A stretch of DNA of 64,000 bases. Source: Sediminibacterium sp. Its GTDB lineage: Bacteria; Bacteroidota; Bacteroidia; Chitinophagales; Chitinophagaceae. Shown here in pieces: positions 45,115 through 54,004 of this stretch. The DNA lies in assembly GCA_007280515.1 (NCBI GenBank), contig QYPL01000014.1, positions 62,001-126,000 on the forward strand. The letters run 5' to 3'. Numbering within the stretch: position 1 is the stretch's first letter; every line of letters begins with the position of its first letter. The notes under the pieces were generated by a model. It searched no databases and had not been told where the DNA came from. It worked only from the letters and a program-made list of their open reading frames with translations. Made by a program: the position numbers and the translations under genes.

Positions 45115-45171
45115 ATGAAACAAACAAACAACATTTGGTGGTGGCATACAAAATCCTTTAGGGTATTGTAG
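45115..45171 (+). CDS. trpL: trp operon leader peptide
   Basis: An 18-codon frame, MKQTNNIWWWHTKSFRVL, with three consecutive Trp codons (45136-45144), followed 30 bases after its stop by an intrinsic terminator and then trpE. Three adjacent TGG codons in so short a frame are very unlikely by chance. The antiterminator arm (45158-45164) starts 13 bases after the last Trp codon, inside the reading frame just before the stop, so a ribosome stalled at Trp would leave it free and a ribosome finishing the peptide would cover it. The promoter abuts the ATG, so the mRNA is leaderless or nearly so. Confidence 0.93.
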   Translation: MKQTNNIWWWHTKSFRVL

Positions 45172-45234
45172 TGACATAACTATATTGTCAAATTATACAT
45201 GAACCCTAACAGCAATGTTGGGGTTTGTTTTTTT
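45158..45234 (+). terminator. trp attenuator: terminator and competing antiterminator
   Basis: Terminator: AACCCTAACA (45202-45211), loop GCAA, TGTTGGGGTT (45216-45225), ten pairs with one U-G, followed by TGTTTTTTT. Antiterminator: TTAGGGT (45158-45164) pairs perfectly over 7 bp with ACCCTAA (45203-45209), the left arm of the terminator. The two structures cannot coexist. Confidence 0.92.
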
Positions 45235-45253
45235 AACGAATGACCGCAGGAAT

Positions 45254-46666
45254 ATGCAAAAATTGATTATCGAAACCACTGTCACTAAAATGTTGGCAGA
45301 CACTTTTACGCCTGTAGGAATTTATCTACGTTTGAGAGATAGATTTAGGGATACTATTTTATTAGAAAGCACCGATTCGCATGCTGCTGAAAATAGTTAT
45401 TCTTTTATTGGGGTGAATGCGATTGGGGGTATTGAAATTTCTTCCTTGAATGAAATTGAATATAAATACCCTAACCAAGAGCCTGAAAAAGAAACCATTA
45501 AAAATGTACATGCAGCACCCGATCGTATTTGGGCCTATATGCAGCAATATGAAATGAAAGGAGCGGAAGTAAAAGAAGCTGCTTTTGCGCAGGGTTTGTA
45601 TGGATACACCGCTTATGATGCTATTCCTTTTTTTGATACCATTCAATTTAAGCAAGGGGCTCCTATTATTCCTTTAATGCGTTATCGTTTGTATCAATAT
45701 GTAATTGCTTTTAATCATTTTAAAGATGAAATATTTATTTGTGAAAATAAAATAGCAGGCATTGGTTCCGACTACAATGCACTCGTATCCTATATTAAAA
45801 GTAAGGACCTACCTCAATACCCTTTTTCTATCAAAGGAGAAGAAAGCTCTAATTTAACCGACGAGCAGTACCGTGAAGCGGTTAAAAAAGGCATTCAGCA
45901 CTGTATGCGTGGAGATGTGTTTCAAATTGTATTAAGTAGACGCTTCCAACAAAGCTTTCAAGGCGATGAGTTTAATGTATACCGCACACTTCGAAATATT
46001 AACCCTTCTCCCTATTTATTTTTCTTTGATTACGGCGACTATAAATTAATAGGCTCTTCTCCTGAAGCGCAAATAATTATTAAAAATGGTAAGGCCATTG
46101 TGCATCCTATTGCAGGTACTTTTAAAAGAACGGGAGATGAAGCCAAGGATGCTGAAATGACCCAGCAATTATTAGATGATCCTAAAGAAAATGCGGAGCA
46201 TGTAATGCTTGTAGACTTAGCTAGAAACGATTTAAGCCGAGTTTGCACTGAAGTAAAAGTGAAACAATACCGACAAGTACATTATTATAGTCATGTAATT
46301 CATCTAGTAAGTGAAGTAGAAGGGATAGTGGCCAAGGATGCCAACCCTTTGCAATTAGTGTCTAAAACTTTTCCTGCAGGTACTTTAAGTGGTGCGCCTA
46401 AATTTAAAGCCATGCAATTAATTGATGCTATTGAACCTACTAAGCGCTCTTATTATGGAGGCTGTATTGGTTTTGTAGGTTTTGATGGTTCTTGCAACCA
46501 AGCCATTATGATACGTACTTTTTTAAGTAAGCATAATACACTTACTTATCAGGCAGGGGCAGGGGTGGTGGCTGCGAGTATACCAGAAAATGAATTGCAG
46601 GAAGTGAATAATAAATTGAACGCCTTAAAAACGGCCATTTTATTAGCAGAAAAAATTCATGCTTAG
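45254..46666 (+). CDS. trpE: Anthranilate synthase component I
   Basis: Makes anthranilate from chorismate with ammonia from TrpG. About 470 residues starting at MQKLIIETTV; an in-frame ATG at 45215 lies inside the terminator loop/stem and is rejected. The LLES element (residues 36-39), which binds tryptophan for feedback inhibition, is present. The chorismate-binding half has VFQIVLSRRFQQSF, NPSPYLFFFDYGDY, GSSPEAQI, HPIAGTFKRTG, HVMLVDLARNDL and the C-terminal QAGAGVVAAS. It begins 20 bases after the attenuator and is followed by trpG after 60 bases. Confidence 0.97.
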   Translation: MQKLIIETTVTKMLADTFTPVGIYLRLRDRFRDTILLESTDSHAAENSYSFIGVNAIGGIEISSLNEIEYKYPNQEPEKETIKNVHAAPDRIWAYMQQYEMKGAEVKEAAFAQGLYGYTAYDAIPFFDTIQFKQGAPIIPLMRYRLYQYVIAFNHFKDEIFICENKIAGIGSDYNALVSYIKSKDLPQYPFSIKGEESSNLTDEQYREAVKKGIQHCMRGDVFQIVLSRRFQQSFQGDEFNVYRTLRNINPSPYLFFFDYGDYKLIGSSPEAQIIIKNGKAIVHPIAGTFKRTGDEAKDAEMTQQLLDDPKENAEHVMLVDLARNDLSRVCTEVKVKQYRQVHYYSHVIHLVSEVEGIVAKDANPLQLVSKTFPAGTLSGAPKFKAMQLIDAIEPTKRSYYGGCIGFVGFDGSCNQAIMIRTFLSKHNTLTYQAGAGVVAASIPENELQEVNNKLNALKTAILLAEKIHA

Positions 46667-46726
46667 TTTTTGAATATAGAAATATAAATATAGAACTATC
46701 ATTATTGAACATAGAAATAAGTGAAA

Positions 46727-47296
46727 ATGAAAATATTGGTTTTTGATAATTACGATTCCTTTACCTACAACTTAGTACAGTTGATAAAGGAGATAGCGCC
46801 CATGGCTTCTTTAGAAGTACATAGAAATAATGAAATTGCATTAGAGGAAGTAAAGGCCTTTGATAAAATTTTATTATCTCCTGGTCCGGGACTGCCTGCT
46901 GAGTCGGGTTTGTTGTTGCCTCTTCTAAAAGAATATGCAGCTAGTAAATCTATTTTCGGCGTATGCTTAGGACAGCAAGCCATTGGAGAAAATTTTGGAG
47001 GACAACTTACCAACTTAAGTAAAGTGTATCATGGTGTTGCAACGCCTGTGCATATTACGACCTCATCAAGTCTGTTTGAAGGAATGCCTACTACCTTTAA
47101 TGTAGGGCGTTATCATAGCTGGGTGGTGGATGAAAAAAACTTTCCAGCAGAATTAACTATTACTTCTAAAGACGATCAAGGCTATATTATGTCTTTAGAG
47201 CATAAAAATTATGATATTAAAGCAGTGCAATACCATCCAGAGAGTGTGTTAACACCTTTGGGTGCAACTATTATAGCTAATTGGTTAAAAAAATAA
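46727..47296 (+). CDS. trpG: Anthranilate synthase component II, glutamine amidotransferase
   Basis: Supplies ammonia to TrpE. About 189 residues starting at MKILVFDNYDSFTYN, the standard N-terminus; an ATG two codons earlier is equally in frame. Class I amidotransferase features: LSPGPGLP, the nucleophile C80 in GVCLGQQAIGENFGG, and the His-Glu pair in KAVQYHPESVLTP. A separate, unfused TrpG. trpD follows two bases after its stop codon. Confidence 0.96.
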   Translation: MKILVFDNYDSFTYNLVQLIKEIAPMASLEVHRNNEIALEEVKAFDKILLSPGPGLPAESGLLLPLLKEYAASKSIFGVCLGQQAIGENFGGQLTNLSKVYHGVATPVHITTSSSLFEGMPTTFNVGRYHSWVVDEKNFPAELTITSKDDQGYIMSLEHKNYDIKAVQYHPESVLTPLGATIIANWLKK

Positions 47297-47298
47297 GA

Positions 47299-48291
47299 AT
47301 GAAAAAATTATTACAATATTTATTTGAGCACAAAACTTTAACTAGAGACCAGGCTAGGGAAGTGCTAGTGGAAATATCTGAGGGTAAGTATAACGAACAT
47401 GAAATTACTTCCTTTGTAACTGTATTTTTAATGCGCAGTATTACCATTGAAGAGTTGATGGGTTTTAGAGATGCCTTACTTTCTTTAGCAGTAAAAGTAA
47501 ATTTGGGTGTAGACGACGCTCTAGATATAGTAGGTACAGGCGGCGATGGTAAAGACACTTTTAATATATCCACATTAGCTTGTTTTATAGTAGCCGGTGC
47601 AGGACAGACAGTAGTGAAGCATGGTAACTATGGAGCTTCTAGCGTCAGTGGCGCTTCGAATGTGATGGAGCAATTAGGCTATGTTTTTAAAAATGAAGAA
47701 GCAGTGCTAGCTAAAGAAGTAAAAGAGGCAGGCATTTGTTTTTTACATGCCCCTTTATTTCACCCAGCTTTAAAAACAGTGGGGCCTATTCGAAGAAATA
47801 TAGGTGTACGTACTTTTTTTAATATGCTAGGTCCTATTGTGAACCCTGCTCAACCAAAGTATCAGTTAATTGGTGTGTATAATTTAGAGATGGCTAGAAT
47901 TTATAATTATGTATTACAATCTATTGGTAAGGATTTTACCCTGATACATAGTTTAGATGGCTATGATGAAATTGCTTTAACCACCGATACAAAGGTTATC
48001 ACCAATAAGGGTGAATATATAATGACGCCTTATCAATTAGGCAAGAAAAAAGTTTTTAGCCAAGAATTACATGGTGGTAAAACAGTGGAGGAAGCGGCTG
48101 CTATATTTAAAAATATTATTCAAGGCAAGGGAAGCTGGTCTCAAAATGCAGTGGTACTGTCTAATGCAGCTATGGCATTATTTGTAACAGGTAAGTATGA
48201 TACCTATGAATTAGCTTTTCAAGCAGCTGTTACAAGTTTAGAATCGGGGGCTGCCAATAAATGTTTAGAAAAATTAATTAGTTTACAATGA
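47299..48291 (+). CDS. trpD: Anthranilate phosphoribosyltransferase
   Basis: Transfers the phosphoribosyl group of PRPP to anthranilate. About 330 residues from MKKLLQYLFEHKTLTRDQARE; an ATG at 47281 would overlap trpG and adds no conserved residues. The PRPP-binding GTGGDGKDTFNIST, VVKHGNYGASSVSGASNVMEQLG and FLHAPLFHPALKTVGPIRRNIGVRTFFNMLGPIVNP motifs are intact. It shares its PRPP pool with HisG, encoded at the head of the same cluster. Its stop overlaps the trpC start (ATGA). Confidence 0.96.
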   Translation: MKKLLQYLFEHKTLTRDQAREVLVEISEGKYNEHEITSFVTVFLMRSITIEELMGFRDALLSLAVKVNLGVDDALDIVGTGGDGKDTFNISTLACFIVAGAGQTVVKHGNYGASSVSGASNVMEQLGYVFKNEEAVLAKEVKEAGICFLHAPLFHPALKTVGPIRRNIGVRTFFNMLGPIVNPAQPKYQLIGVYNLEMARIYNYVLQSIGKDFTLIHSLDGYDEIALTTDTKVITNKGEYIMTPYQLGKKKVFSQELHGGKTVEEAAAIFKNIIQGKGSWSQNAVVLSNAAMALFVTGKYDTYELAFQAAVTSLESGAANKCLEKLISLQ

Positions 48292-49094
48292 GCAGTAAAA
48301 TAATAGGCACTAATATATTAGCTACCATCGTTACTCATAAGTTGAAGGAAGTAGCTGCGCGTAAAAATGAAATTACGATTACGCAATTAGAAGCCATGCC
48401 CTTGTTTACACAAAAAATTCTTTCTTTAAAAGCTAATTTACAAAAACAAAATACAACAGGCATTATTGCTGAATTTAAGAGAATGTCACCTTCTAAAGGA
48501 ATTATTAATGACAAGGCCTCGGTAAAAGAGGTAACAGCTGCTTATCATAGTTATGGTGCAGCAGGTATTTCTGTATTAACGGACACTGAATTTTTTGGTG
48601 GTAGTTTGTATGATTTATCTATTGCTATTCAAAATGAGATTCCAGTGCTTAGAAAAGAATTTATCATTGATGAATTTCAAATTATAGAAGCAAAGGCTTA
48701 TGGCGCTTCAGTGATATTATTAATTGCTTCTTGCTTAACACCCGCTACTACTAAATTATTAGCAGCTAAAGCAAAAGCATTAGGTATGGAGGTTTTATTA
48801 GAACTACACGATGAAACTGAATTAATGCATATCTGCGATGAAGTAGATTTAGTAGGTATTAATAATAGAAGTTTAAAATCTTTTGAAGTGAATATTGAAC
48901 ATTCGCTGCAACTTAAAAATAAGCTACCTAAAGGGAAATTAAGTATTGCTGAAAGTGGTATATATAGTGTAGAGACTTATCAGTTATTAAAAAAAGAAGG
49001 CTTTGATGGTTTTTTAATGGGGGAATATTTTATGAAGCAAGAAAACCCGGCTAAGGCATTTGAATTATTCACCACTACTATTAAAACAAGCTAA
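48288..49094 (+). CDS. trpC: Indole-3-glycerol-phosphate synthase
   Basis: Ring closure to indole glycerol phosphate. The 268-residue (beta/alpha)8 barrel has IIAEFKRMSPSKGII with the catalytic lysine, ISVLTDTEFFGGS, VLRKEFIIDEFQI, DLVGINNRSLKSFEVN and ESGIYSVETYQLL, all at usual positions. Monofunctional (not fused with TrpF). It overlaps trpD by 4 bases and is followed immediately by trpF, whose ATG lies 2 bases after its stop. Confidence 0.96.
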   Translation: MSSKIIGTNILATIVTHKLKEVAARKNEITITQLEAMPLFTQKILSLKANLQKQNTTGIIAEFKRMSPSKGIINDKASVKEVTAAYHSYGAAGISVLTDTEFFGGSLYDLSIAIQNEIPVLRKEFIIDEFQIIEAKAYGASVILLIASCLTPATTKLLAAKAKALGMEVLLELHDETELMHICDEVDLVGINNRSLKSFEVNIEHSLQLKNKLPKGKLSIAESGIYSVETYQLLKKEGFDGFLMGEYFMKQENPAKAFELFTTTIKTS

Positions 49095-49095
49095 T

Positions 49096-49722
49096 ATGCA
49101 ATTTAAAGTTTGTGGTATAACCAATATTGAACAAGGGGAGGCTATAAGTAGCCTTGGAGCGCAGTTTATTGGATTTATTTTTTATCCAAGTTCAAAAAGA
49201 TATGCGCTATCGAGTTTGAGTTTGGAGGATATAGCTGCCTTTAAACCTACTAATGCTAAGAAAGTAGGGGTTTTTGTAAATGAGACAACTGAAAAGGTAA
49301 TTGATATAGCAACGAAGGCAGGACTTGATATGATTCAACTACATGGAGACGAAGATGCTTCCAACTGTGCTACTATTCAAGCAGCCTTTCCGGTTATTAA
49401 AGTATTTAGGGTTTCAAAAAATATACCCGATTTTGCTTTATTTGAAAATGTGGCTAGTTATTATTTATTTGATACCGATAGTGCCTTATATGGTGGAACG
49501 GGTCAGCATTTTAATTGGGAACTCATTAAGAAAACACGTTTTAATAAACCCTATTTCTTAAGTGGAGGCATTGGTATTAATGATGTACAAGGTATACAAG
49601 TATTGCAAGCGGCCACTGCTGGCAAGGATTTAGTAGCCGTGGATTTGAATAGTAAATTTGAAACAAGCCCAGGAATTAAAAATATTAAATTAATTAAAAC
49701 TTTTATAGATGAATTTATTTAA
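49096..49722 (+). CDS. trpF: Phosphoribosylanthranilate isomerase
   Basis: Amadori rearrangement before TrpC. About 208 residues from MQFKVCGITN, the invariant N-terminus with the catalytic cysteine C6; an ATG at 49060 inside trpC is rejected. Further motifs: FIGFIFYPSSKRY, VGVFVNE, IQLHGDED, LFDTDSALYGGTGQHFNW with the catalytic aspartate, and FLSGGIGINDV. Its presence together with hisA shows separate isomerases rather than a dual PriA. The last 14 bases overlap trpB. Confidence 0.96.
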   Translation: MQFKVCGITNIEQGEAISSLGAQFIGFIFYPSSKRYALSSLSLEDIAAFKPTNAKKVGVFVNETTEKVIDIATKAGLDMIQLHGDEDASNCATIQAAFPVIKVFRVSKNIPDFALFENVASYYLFDTDSALYGGTGQHFNWELIKKTRFNKPYFLSGGIGINDVQGIQVLQAATAGKDLVAVDLNSKFETSPGIKNIKLIKTFIDEFI

Positions 49723-50908
49723 CGTAGACAACAATTATCAAAACCCCACCATCGAGGGATACTACGGTGACTTTGGGGGAGCCTATATTCCAGAAATGTT
49801 ATATAGTAATGTAGAGACTTTGAAAAAACAGTACTTGCAAATTATGTATGATCCTATTTTTCAAGCCGAGTTTCAATATCTTTTAAAAGATTATGTAGGA
49901 AGACCTACTCCTCTTTTTTTAGCAGAGCGTTTAAGTAAAGAAATAGGTGCCACTATTTATTTAAAAAGAGAAGATCTCTGTCATACAGGCGCACACAAAA
50001 TTAATAATACCGTAGGCCAAATAATATTAGCACAAAGATTAGGTAAGAAAAAAATTATTGCTGAAACAGGTGCAGGCCAACATGGAGTGGCCACGGCTAC
50101 TGTCTGTGCCTTGAAGGGAATGGAATGTGTCATATATATGGGTGAAAAAGATATTGAAAGACAGGCGCCCAATGTAGCTCGTATGAAAATGTTAGGAGCT
50201 ACTGTAATACCTGCAAAAAGTGGAAGCAAAACTTTAAAGGATGCTACCAATGAAGCCATTAGAGCTTGGATTAACGAACCTAATGAAACACATTATATTA
50301 TAGGTAGTGTAGTAGGCCCACATCCTTATCCAGATATGGTAGCACGCTTTCAAAGTGTAATTAGTGAAGAAATAAGAAAACAATTAAAAGAAAAAACAGG
50401 TTCGGAACTTCCTACCCATGTGGTGGCCTGTGTAGGAGGAGGTAGCAATGCTGCAGGTGCTTTTTATCATTTTTTAAATGAACCCTCAGTTAATATAGTG
50501 GCGGTGGAAGCGGCTGGTCATGGAGTACATTCAGGTTTAAGTGCAGCCACTACTCAGTTAGGTACACCAGGTATTTTACATGGTTCTAAAAGTATAGTTA
50601 TGCAAACTAATGATGGTCAGGTGGTGGAGCCACATAGTATATCTGCTGGTTTGGATTATCCTGGCATTGGCCCTTTACATGCTTATTTATATGAAAGTAA
50701 AAGAGGTATATTTTTAAGTGCTACGGATGAAGAAGCGCTAGCATCTGCCTTTCACCTTTCAAAAATTGAAGGTATTATTCCAGCACTAGAAACGGCCCAT
50801 GCTTTTTCAGTGCTACCTAAAATGAATTTGAAAGCATCTGATGTGGTTGTAGTTTGTTTGAGCGGAAGAGGCGATAAGGATTTAGCTACTTATATGGAAT
50901 ATTTATAA
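49709..50908 (+). CDS. trpB: Tryptophan synthase beta chain
   Basis: PLP enzyme joining indole and serine. The 399-residue chain has YGDFGGAYIPEMLY, the PLP lysine K97 in REDLCHTGAHKINNT, GAGQHGVATATVCA, the phosphate loop VACVGGGSNAAGAF, and GLDYPGIGPLHAYL followed by EGIIPALETAHA. This is the standard TrpB1. The start at 49709 overlaps trpF by 14 bases, suggesting translational coupling. trpA follows after 45 bases. Confidence 0.97.
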   Translation: MNLFNVDNNYQNPTIEGYYGDFGGAYIPEMLYSNVETLKKQYLQIMYDPIFQAEFQYLLKDYVGRPTPLFLAERLSKEIGATIYLKREDLCHTGAHKINNTVGQIILAQRLGKKKIIAETGAGQHGVATATVCALKGMECVIYMGEKDIERQAPNVARMKMLGATVIPAKSGSKTLKDATNEAIRAWINEPNETHYIIGSVVGPHPYPDMVARFQSVISEEIRKQLKEKTGSELPTHVVACVGGGSNAAGAFYHFLNEPSVNIVAVEAAGHGVHSGLSAATTQLGTPGILHGSKSIVMQTNDGQVVEPHSISAGLDYPGIGPLHAYLYESKRGIFLSATDEEALASAFHLSKIEGIIPALETAHAFSVLPKMNLKASDVVVVCLSGRGDKDLATYMEYL

Positions 50909-50953
50909 AGAGTCAAATAAAGCCTAAAATAAAATAAAGTGTAAAATAAAAAT

Positions 50954-51727
50954 ATGTCGAAATTAGAGTTAGTATTTAAAGAAAAATCGAAGCGCATTTT
51001 AAATGTGTATTGCACTGCAGGTTACCCTTCATTAGATAGTACGATGAAAGTAATGACAAGTTTGCAAAAAAATGGTGCAGACATTATTGAATTAGGTATG
51101 CCCTATAGCGATCCCTTAGCGGATGGAGAAGTGATACAAGTAAGTAGCCTTAAAGCCTTAGCTGGTGGAATGAATATTGCGGTATTATTTGAACAAATTA
51201 AGGATATGCGAAAAAGTATTACTATTCCAGTAATATTAATGGGGTATATGAATCCTATTTTGCAATATGGTTTTGAAAATTTTTGTAAAAAAGCAAAAGA
51301 AGTAGGAGTAGACGGACTTATTTTACCTGATTTACCTTTATTTGAATTTGAACAGTATTATGGAAAAATGATTACAGAAAATAATTTAGATTTTATATTC
51401 TTAGTGACTCCAGAAACACCCATAGATAGAATAAAAAAATTAGATAGCTTAAGTAATGGATTTTTATATGCAGTAAGTTCTTCTGCTACAACGGGTAAGG
51501 ATAAGGACTTTAATTTGGTAGCCCACTATTTACAGAAATTACAAGCGATGCAATTAAAAAACCCCATTTTAGTGGGTTTTGGAATTAAAGACAAAGCCAC
51601 TTTTGATGCAGCTACAGCGCATACTCAAGGGGCCATTATAGGCTCTGCCTATATTCAGCAGTTAACTAAGGGTGGTGATATTGAATTAACTACCAGTCAA
51701 TTTTTAAAAAGTGTTTTAGGCGCTTAA
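50954..51727 (+). CDS. trpA: Tryptophan synthase alpha chain
   Basis: Releases indole from indole glycerol phosphate. The 257-residue barrel shows VYCTAGYPSLDSTMKVM, the catalytic glutamate in DIIELGMPYSDPLADGEVIQ, VILMGYMNPILQYGFENF, GVDGLILPDLPLFE and the phosphate site AVSSSATTGKDKD/LVGFGIKDKATF. Its stop lies only 8 bases before hisH, so the trp operon runs straight into the second half of the histidine genes. Confidence 0.96.
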   Translation: MSKLELVFKEKSKRILNVYCTAGYPSLDSTMKVMTSLQKNGADIIELGMPYSDPLADGEVIQVSSLKALAGGMNIAVLFEQIKDMRKSITIPVILMGYMNPILQYGFENFCKKAKEVGVDGLILPDLPLFEFEQYYGKMITENNLDFIFLVTPETPIDRIKKLDSLSNGFLYAVSSSATTGKDKDFNLVAHYLQKLQAMQLKNPILVGFGIKDKATFDAATAHTQGAIIGSAYIQQLTKGGDIELTTSQFLKSVLGA

Positions 51728-51735
51728 ATATAAAA

Positions 51736-52326
51736 ATGAAAATAGTTATCATTAAATACAATGCAGGTAATATTCAGTCAGTGCTTTATGCACTAGAGAG
51801 AATAGGGGTATCTGCCATGGTCACTGATGCTATTGAGGAAATCCAAACAGCGGATAAAGTAATTTTTCCGGGTGTTGGGGAAGCGAGCACAGCCATGCAA
51901 TATTTAAGAGAAAGAAAATTAGATGAGCTAATTATAAATTTGAAACAACCCGTACTAGGTATTTGCTTAGGCATGCAATTAATGTGCACCCATTCTACTG
52001 AAAACGATACTGCTTGTTTAGGTATTTTTGAGGAGCAAGTAAAACAATTTGAAACAGAAGACCCTACTATAAAAGTACCACAGATAGGTTGGAATACTAT
52101 TACAGCATTAGAGACTCCCTTATTTAAAGGCATAGCAGAAAATAGTTTTGCCTATTTTGTACATGGTTATTTTGCTGCTTTAGGAAAGCATACTATTGCC
52201 ACCACTAATTATATTCAAGACTATAGTAGTGCCTTGCATAAAGATAATTTTTACGGGGTACAATTTCATCCTGAAAAATCGGCTCTTGCAGGGAAGCAAA
52301 TCATACAAAACTTTTTAGCCTTATAA
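51736..52326 (+). CDS. hisH: Imidazole glycerol phosphate synthase, glutaminase subunit
   Basis: Provides ammonia to HisF. The 196-residue class I amidotransferase has KYNAGNIQSVLYALERIG, FPGVGEASTAM, the nucleophile C77 in GICLGMQLM, PQIGWNTI, FAYFVHGYF and the triad HPEKS in VQFHPEKSALAG. It starts 8 bases after trpA with no room for a promoter between, so its expression should depend on the trp transcript or on longer his transcripts. Confidence 0.96.
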   Translation: MKIVIIKYNAGNIQSVLYALERIGVSAMVTDAIEEIQTADKVIFPGVGEASTAMQYLRERKLDELIINLKQPVLGICLGMQLMCTHSTENDTACLGIFEEQVKQFETEDPTIKVPQIGWNTITALETPLFKGIAENSFAYFVHGYFAALGKHTIATTNYIQDYSSALHKDNFYGVQFHPEKSALAGKQIIQNFLAL

Positions 52327-52383
52327 AACAGAACTAAAAAATTACAAAACGAGTTAAAACGAAGAATAAAAACAAACAATTAA

Positions 52384-53100
52384 ATGCAAATTATACCCGC
52401 TATAGATATTATTGAAGGAAAATGTGTAAGATTAACTGAGGGCGATTATGCTCAAAAGAAAATATATAATGCAAACCCTTTAGAACTAGCCAAGGCTTTT
52501 GAAGGTATTGGCTTAATGCGTTTACATTTAGTAGACTTAGACGGTGCAAAGGCTGGAGAGGTAGTGAATTGGAAGGTTTTAGAAAAAATAGCTAATAATA
52601 CCGAACTTAAAATAGATTTTGGAGGGGGTATTAAAACAGAAGCCATTTTAAAAACAGTATTAGATACAGGGGCCACCTATGCGACCATTGGAAGTTTGGC
52701 AGTTAAAAATGAACTGCTGTTTCAGGAGTGGATTGCACGCTTTGGGGCTAATACTTTTATGTTAGGCGCCGATGTTTTTGAAGAAAAAATTGCCATTGGT
52801 GGTTGGTTAGAAAAGACTGAAATATCTGTTTTTGATTTTATGAAATCATATATAGATAAAGGGGTGAAGCAAATATTTTGTACCGATATAAAAAAAGACG
52901 GTAAACTACAAGGCCCTTCTACCGAACTATATCAAAAAATTATAGAACAATTTCCAGCCTTGCAATTAATTGCCAGTGGAGGAGTAAGTTGCTTAGATGA
53001 TTTAATAGAACTAGAAGAAATAGGATGCACTGCCGCTATTGTAGGGAAGGCCATTTATGAAAATAAAATTACCATTTCGGAATTAGCTAATTTTAATTAA
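52384..53100 (+). CDS. hisA: ProFAR isomerase
   Basis: Converts ProFAR to PRFAR. The 238-residue half-barrel-duplicated TIM protein begins MQIIPAIDIIEGKCVRLTEGDY, with the catalytic aspartates in PAIDI (D8) and in CTDIKKDGKLQGP, and phosphate-binding glycines in DFGGGIKT and ASGGVSCLDD. Normal length. It follows hisH by 57 bases, the largest gap in this half of the cluster, without a good promoter. Confidence 0.96.
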   Translation: MQIIPAIDIIEGKCVRLTEGDYAQKKIYNANPLELAKAFEGIGLMRLHLVDLDGAKAGEVVNWKVLEKIANNTELKIDFGGGIKTEAILKTVLDTGATYATIGSLAVKNELLFQEWIARFGANTFMLGADVFEEKIAIGGWLEKTEISVFDFMKSYIDKGVKQIFCTDIKKDGKLQGPSTELYQKIIEQFPALQLIASGGVSCLDDLIELEEIGCTAAIVGKAIYENKITISELANFN

Positions 53101-53130
53101 TACATTCCATTTATTTAACGAATACCATTC

Positions 53131-53889
53131 ATGTTAACCAAACGCATTATACCTTGTTTAGATATCAAAGACGGCCGGACGGTGAAGGGTGTGAACTTTG
53201 AACAACTCAGAGATGCCGGTGACCCCGTTGAACTAGCTGCTTTCTATGCAAAAGAGGGTGCAGACGAATTGGTATTTTTAGATATTACAGCTACTGTTGA
53301 AAAAAGAAAAACATTAAGTGAGCTAGTGAATAAAATTGCACATAAAATTAATATTCCTTTTACGGTGGGTGGAGGTATTCAAACAGAAGAAGATGTGCGC
53401 ATTTTATTACAAAATGGGGCGGATAAAATTTCTATTAATACAGCGGCCTTTCAAAACCCTACTATTATAAACCGCTTTGCTAAAAATTTTGGCAGTCAGT
53501 GTGTGGTATTGGCTATTGATACCAAATTAGAAGCCGATGGCAATTGGTATGTTTATTTAAAAGGCGGTAGAGAAAAAACCAATACACTTACAACGGATTG
53601 GGCAAAACAAGCAGTGGATTTAGGGGTAGGAGAAATTTTATTAACTTCTATGAACCACGATGGTACTAAACTAGGTTTTGCCTTGGACATCACTGCGGCT
53701 TTATCTTCAGCATTACCTGTTCCTATTATTGCATCGGGTGGCGGAGGCAATGAGGCTCATTTTTATGATGTATTTACTATGGGCAAGGCCGATGCTGCAT
53801 TGGCTGCTAGTATATTTCATTATAAAGAAGTAGCTATTCCCCATTTAAAAAAATATTTAAACGAAAAAGGGATTGCGGTAAGAATTTAA
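53131..53889 (+). CDS. hisF: Imidazole glycerol phosphate synthase, cyclase subunit
   Basis: Cyclase forming IGP and AICAR with HisH ammonia. The 252-residue barrel opens with [23 protein letters not shown] (catalytic D11), then [28 protein letters not shown], the second catalytic aspartate in [14 protein letters not shown], and [13 protein letters not shown]. Homologous to HisA, 30 bases upstream. hisIE follows after 115 AT-rich bases in which I see no hairpin or clear promoter. Confidence 0.97.
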   Translation: MLTKRIIPCLDIKDGRTVKGVNFEQLRDAGDPVELAAFYAKEGADELVFLDITATVEKRKTLSELVNKIAHKINIPFTVGGGIQTEEDVRILLQNGADKISINTAAFQNPTIINRFAKNFGSQCVVLAIDTKLEADGNWYVYLKGGREKTNTLTTDWAKQAVDLGVGEILLTSMNHDGTKLGFALDITAALSSALPVPIIASGGGGNEAHFYDVFTMGKADAALAASIFHYKEVAIPHLKKYLNEKGIAVRI

Positions 53890-54004
53890 TAAACTATTGA
53901 AGAATTCAATAGTAAGTTTTAAATAAAAATTAGAAAAGACTAATAATAAGAACGAAGAATAAAAAGAATAAATAAAATAACAATAACTAATTATATTATT
54001 AATT

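Noticed and set aside
45215..45253. Upstream ATG giving trpE 13 extra codons.
   Set aside because: It lies in the trp terminator hairpin and U-tract; the conserved TrpE start is MQKLIIETT at 45254.
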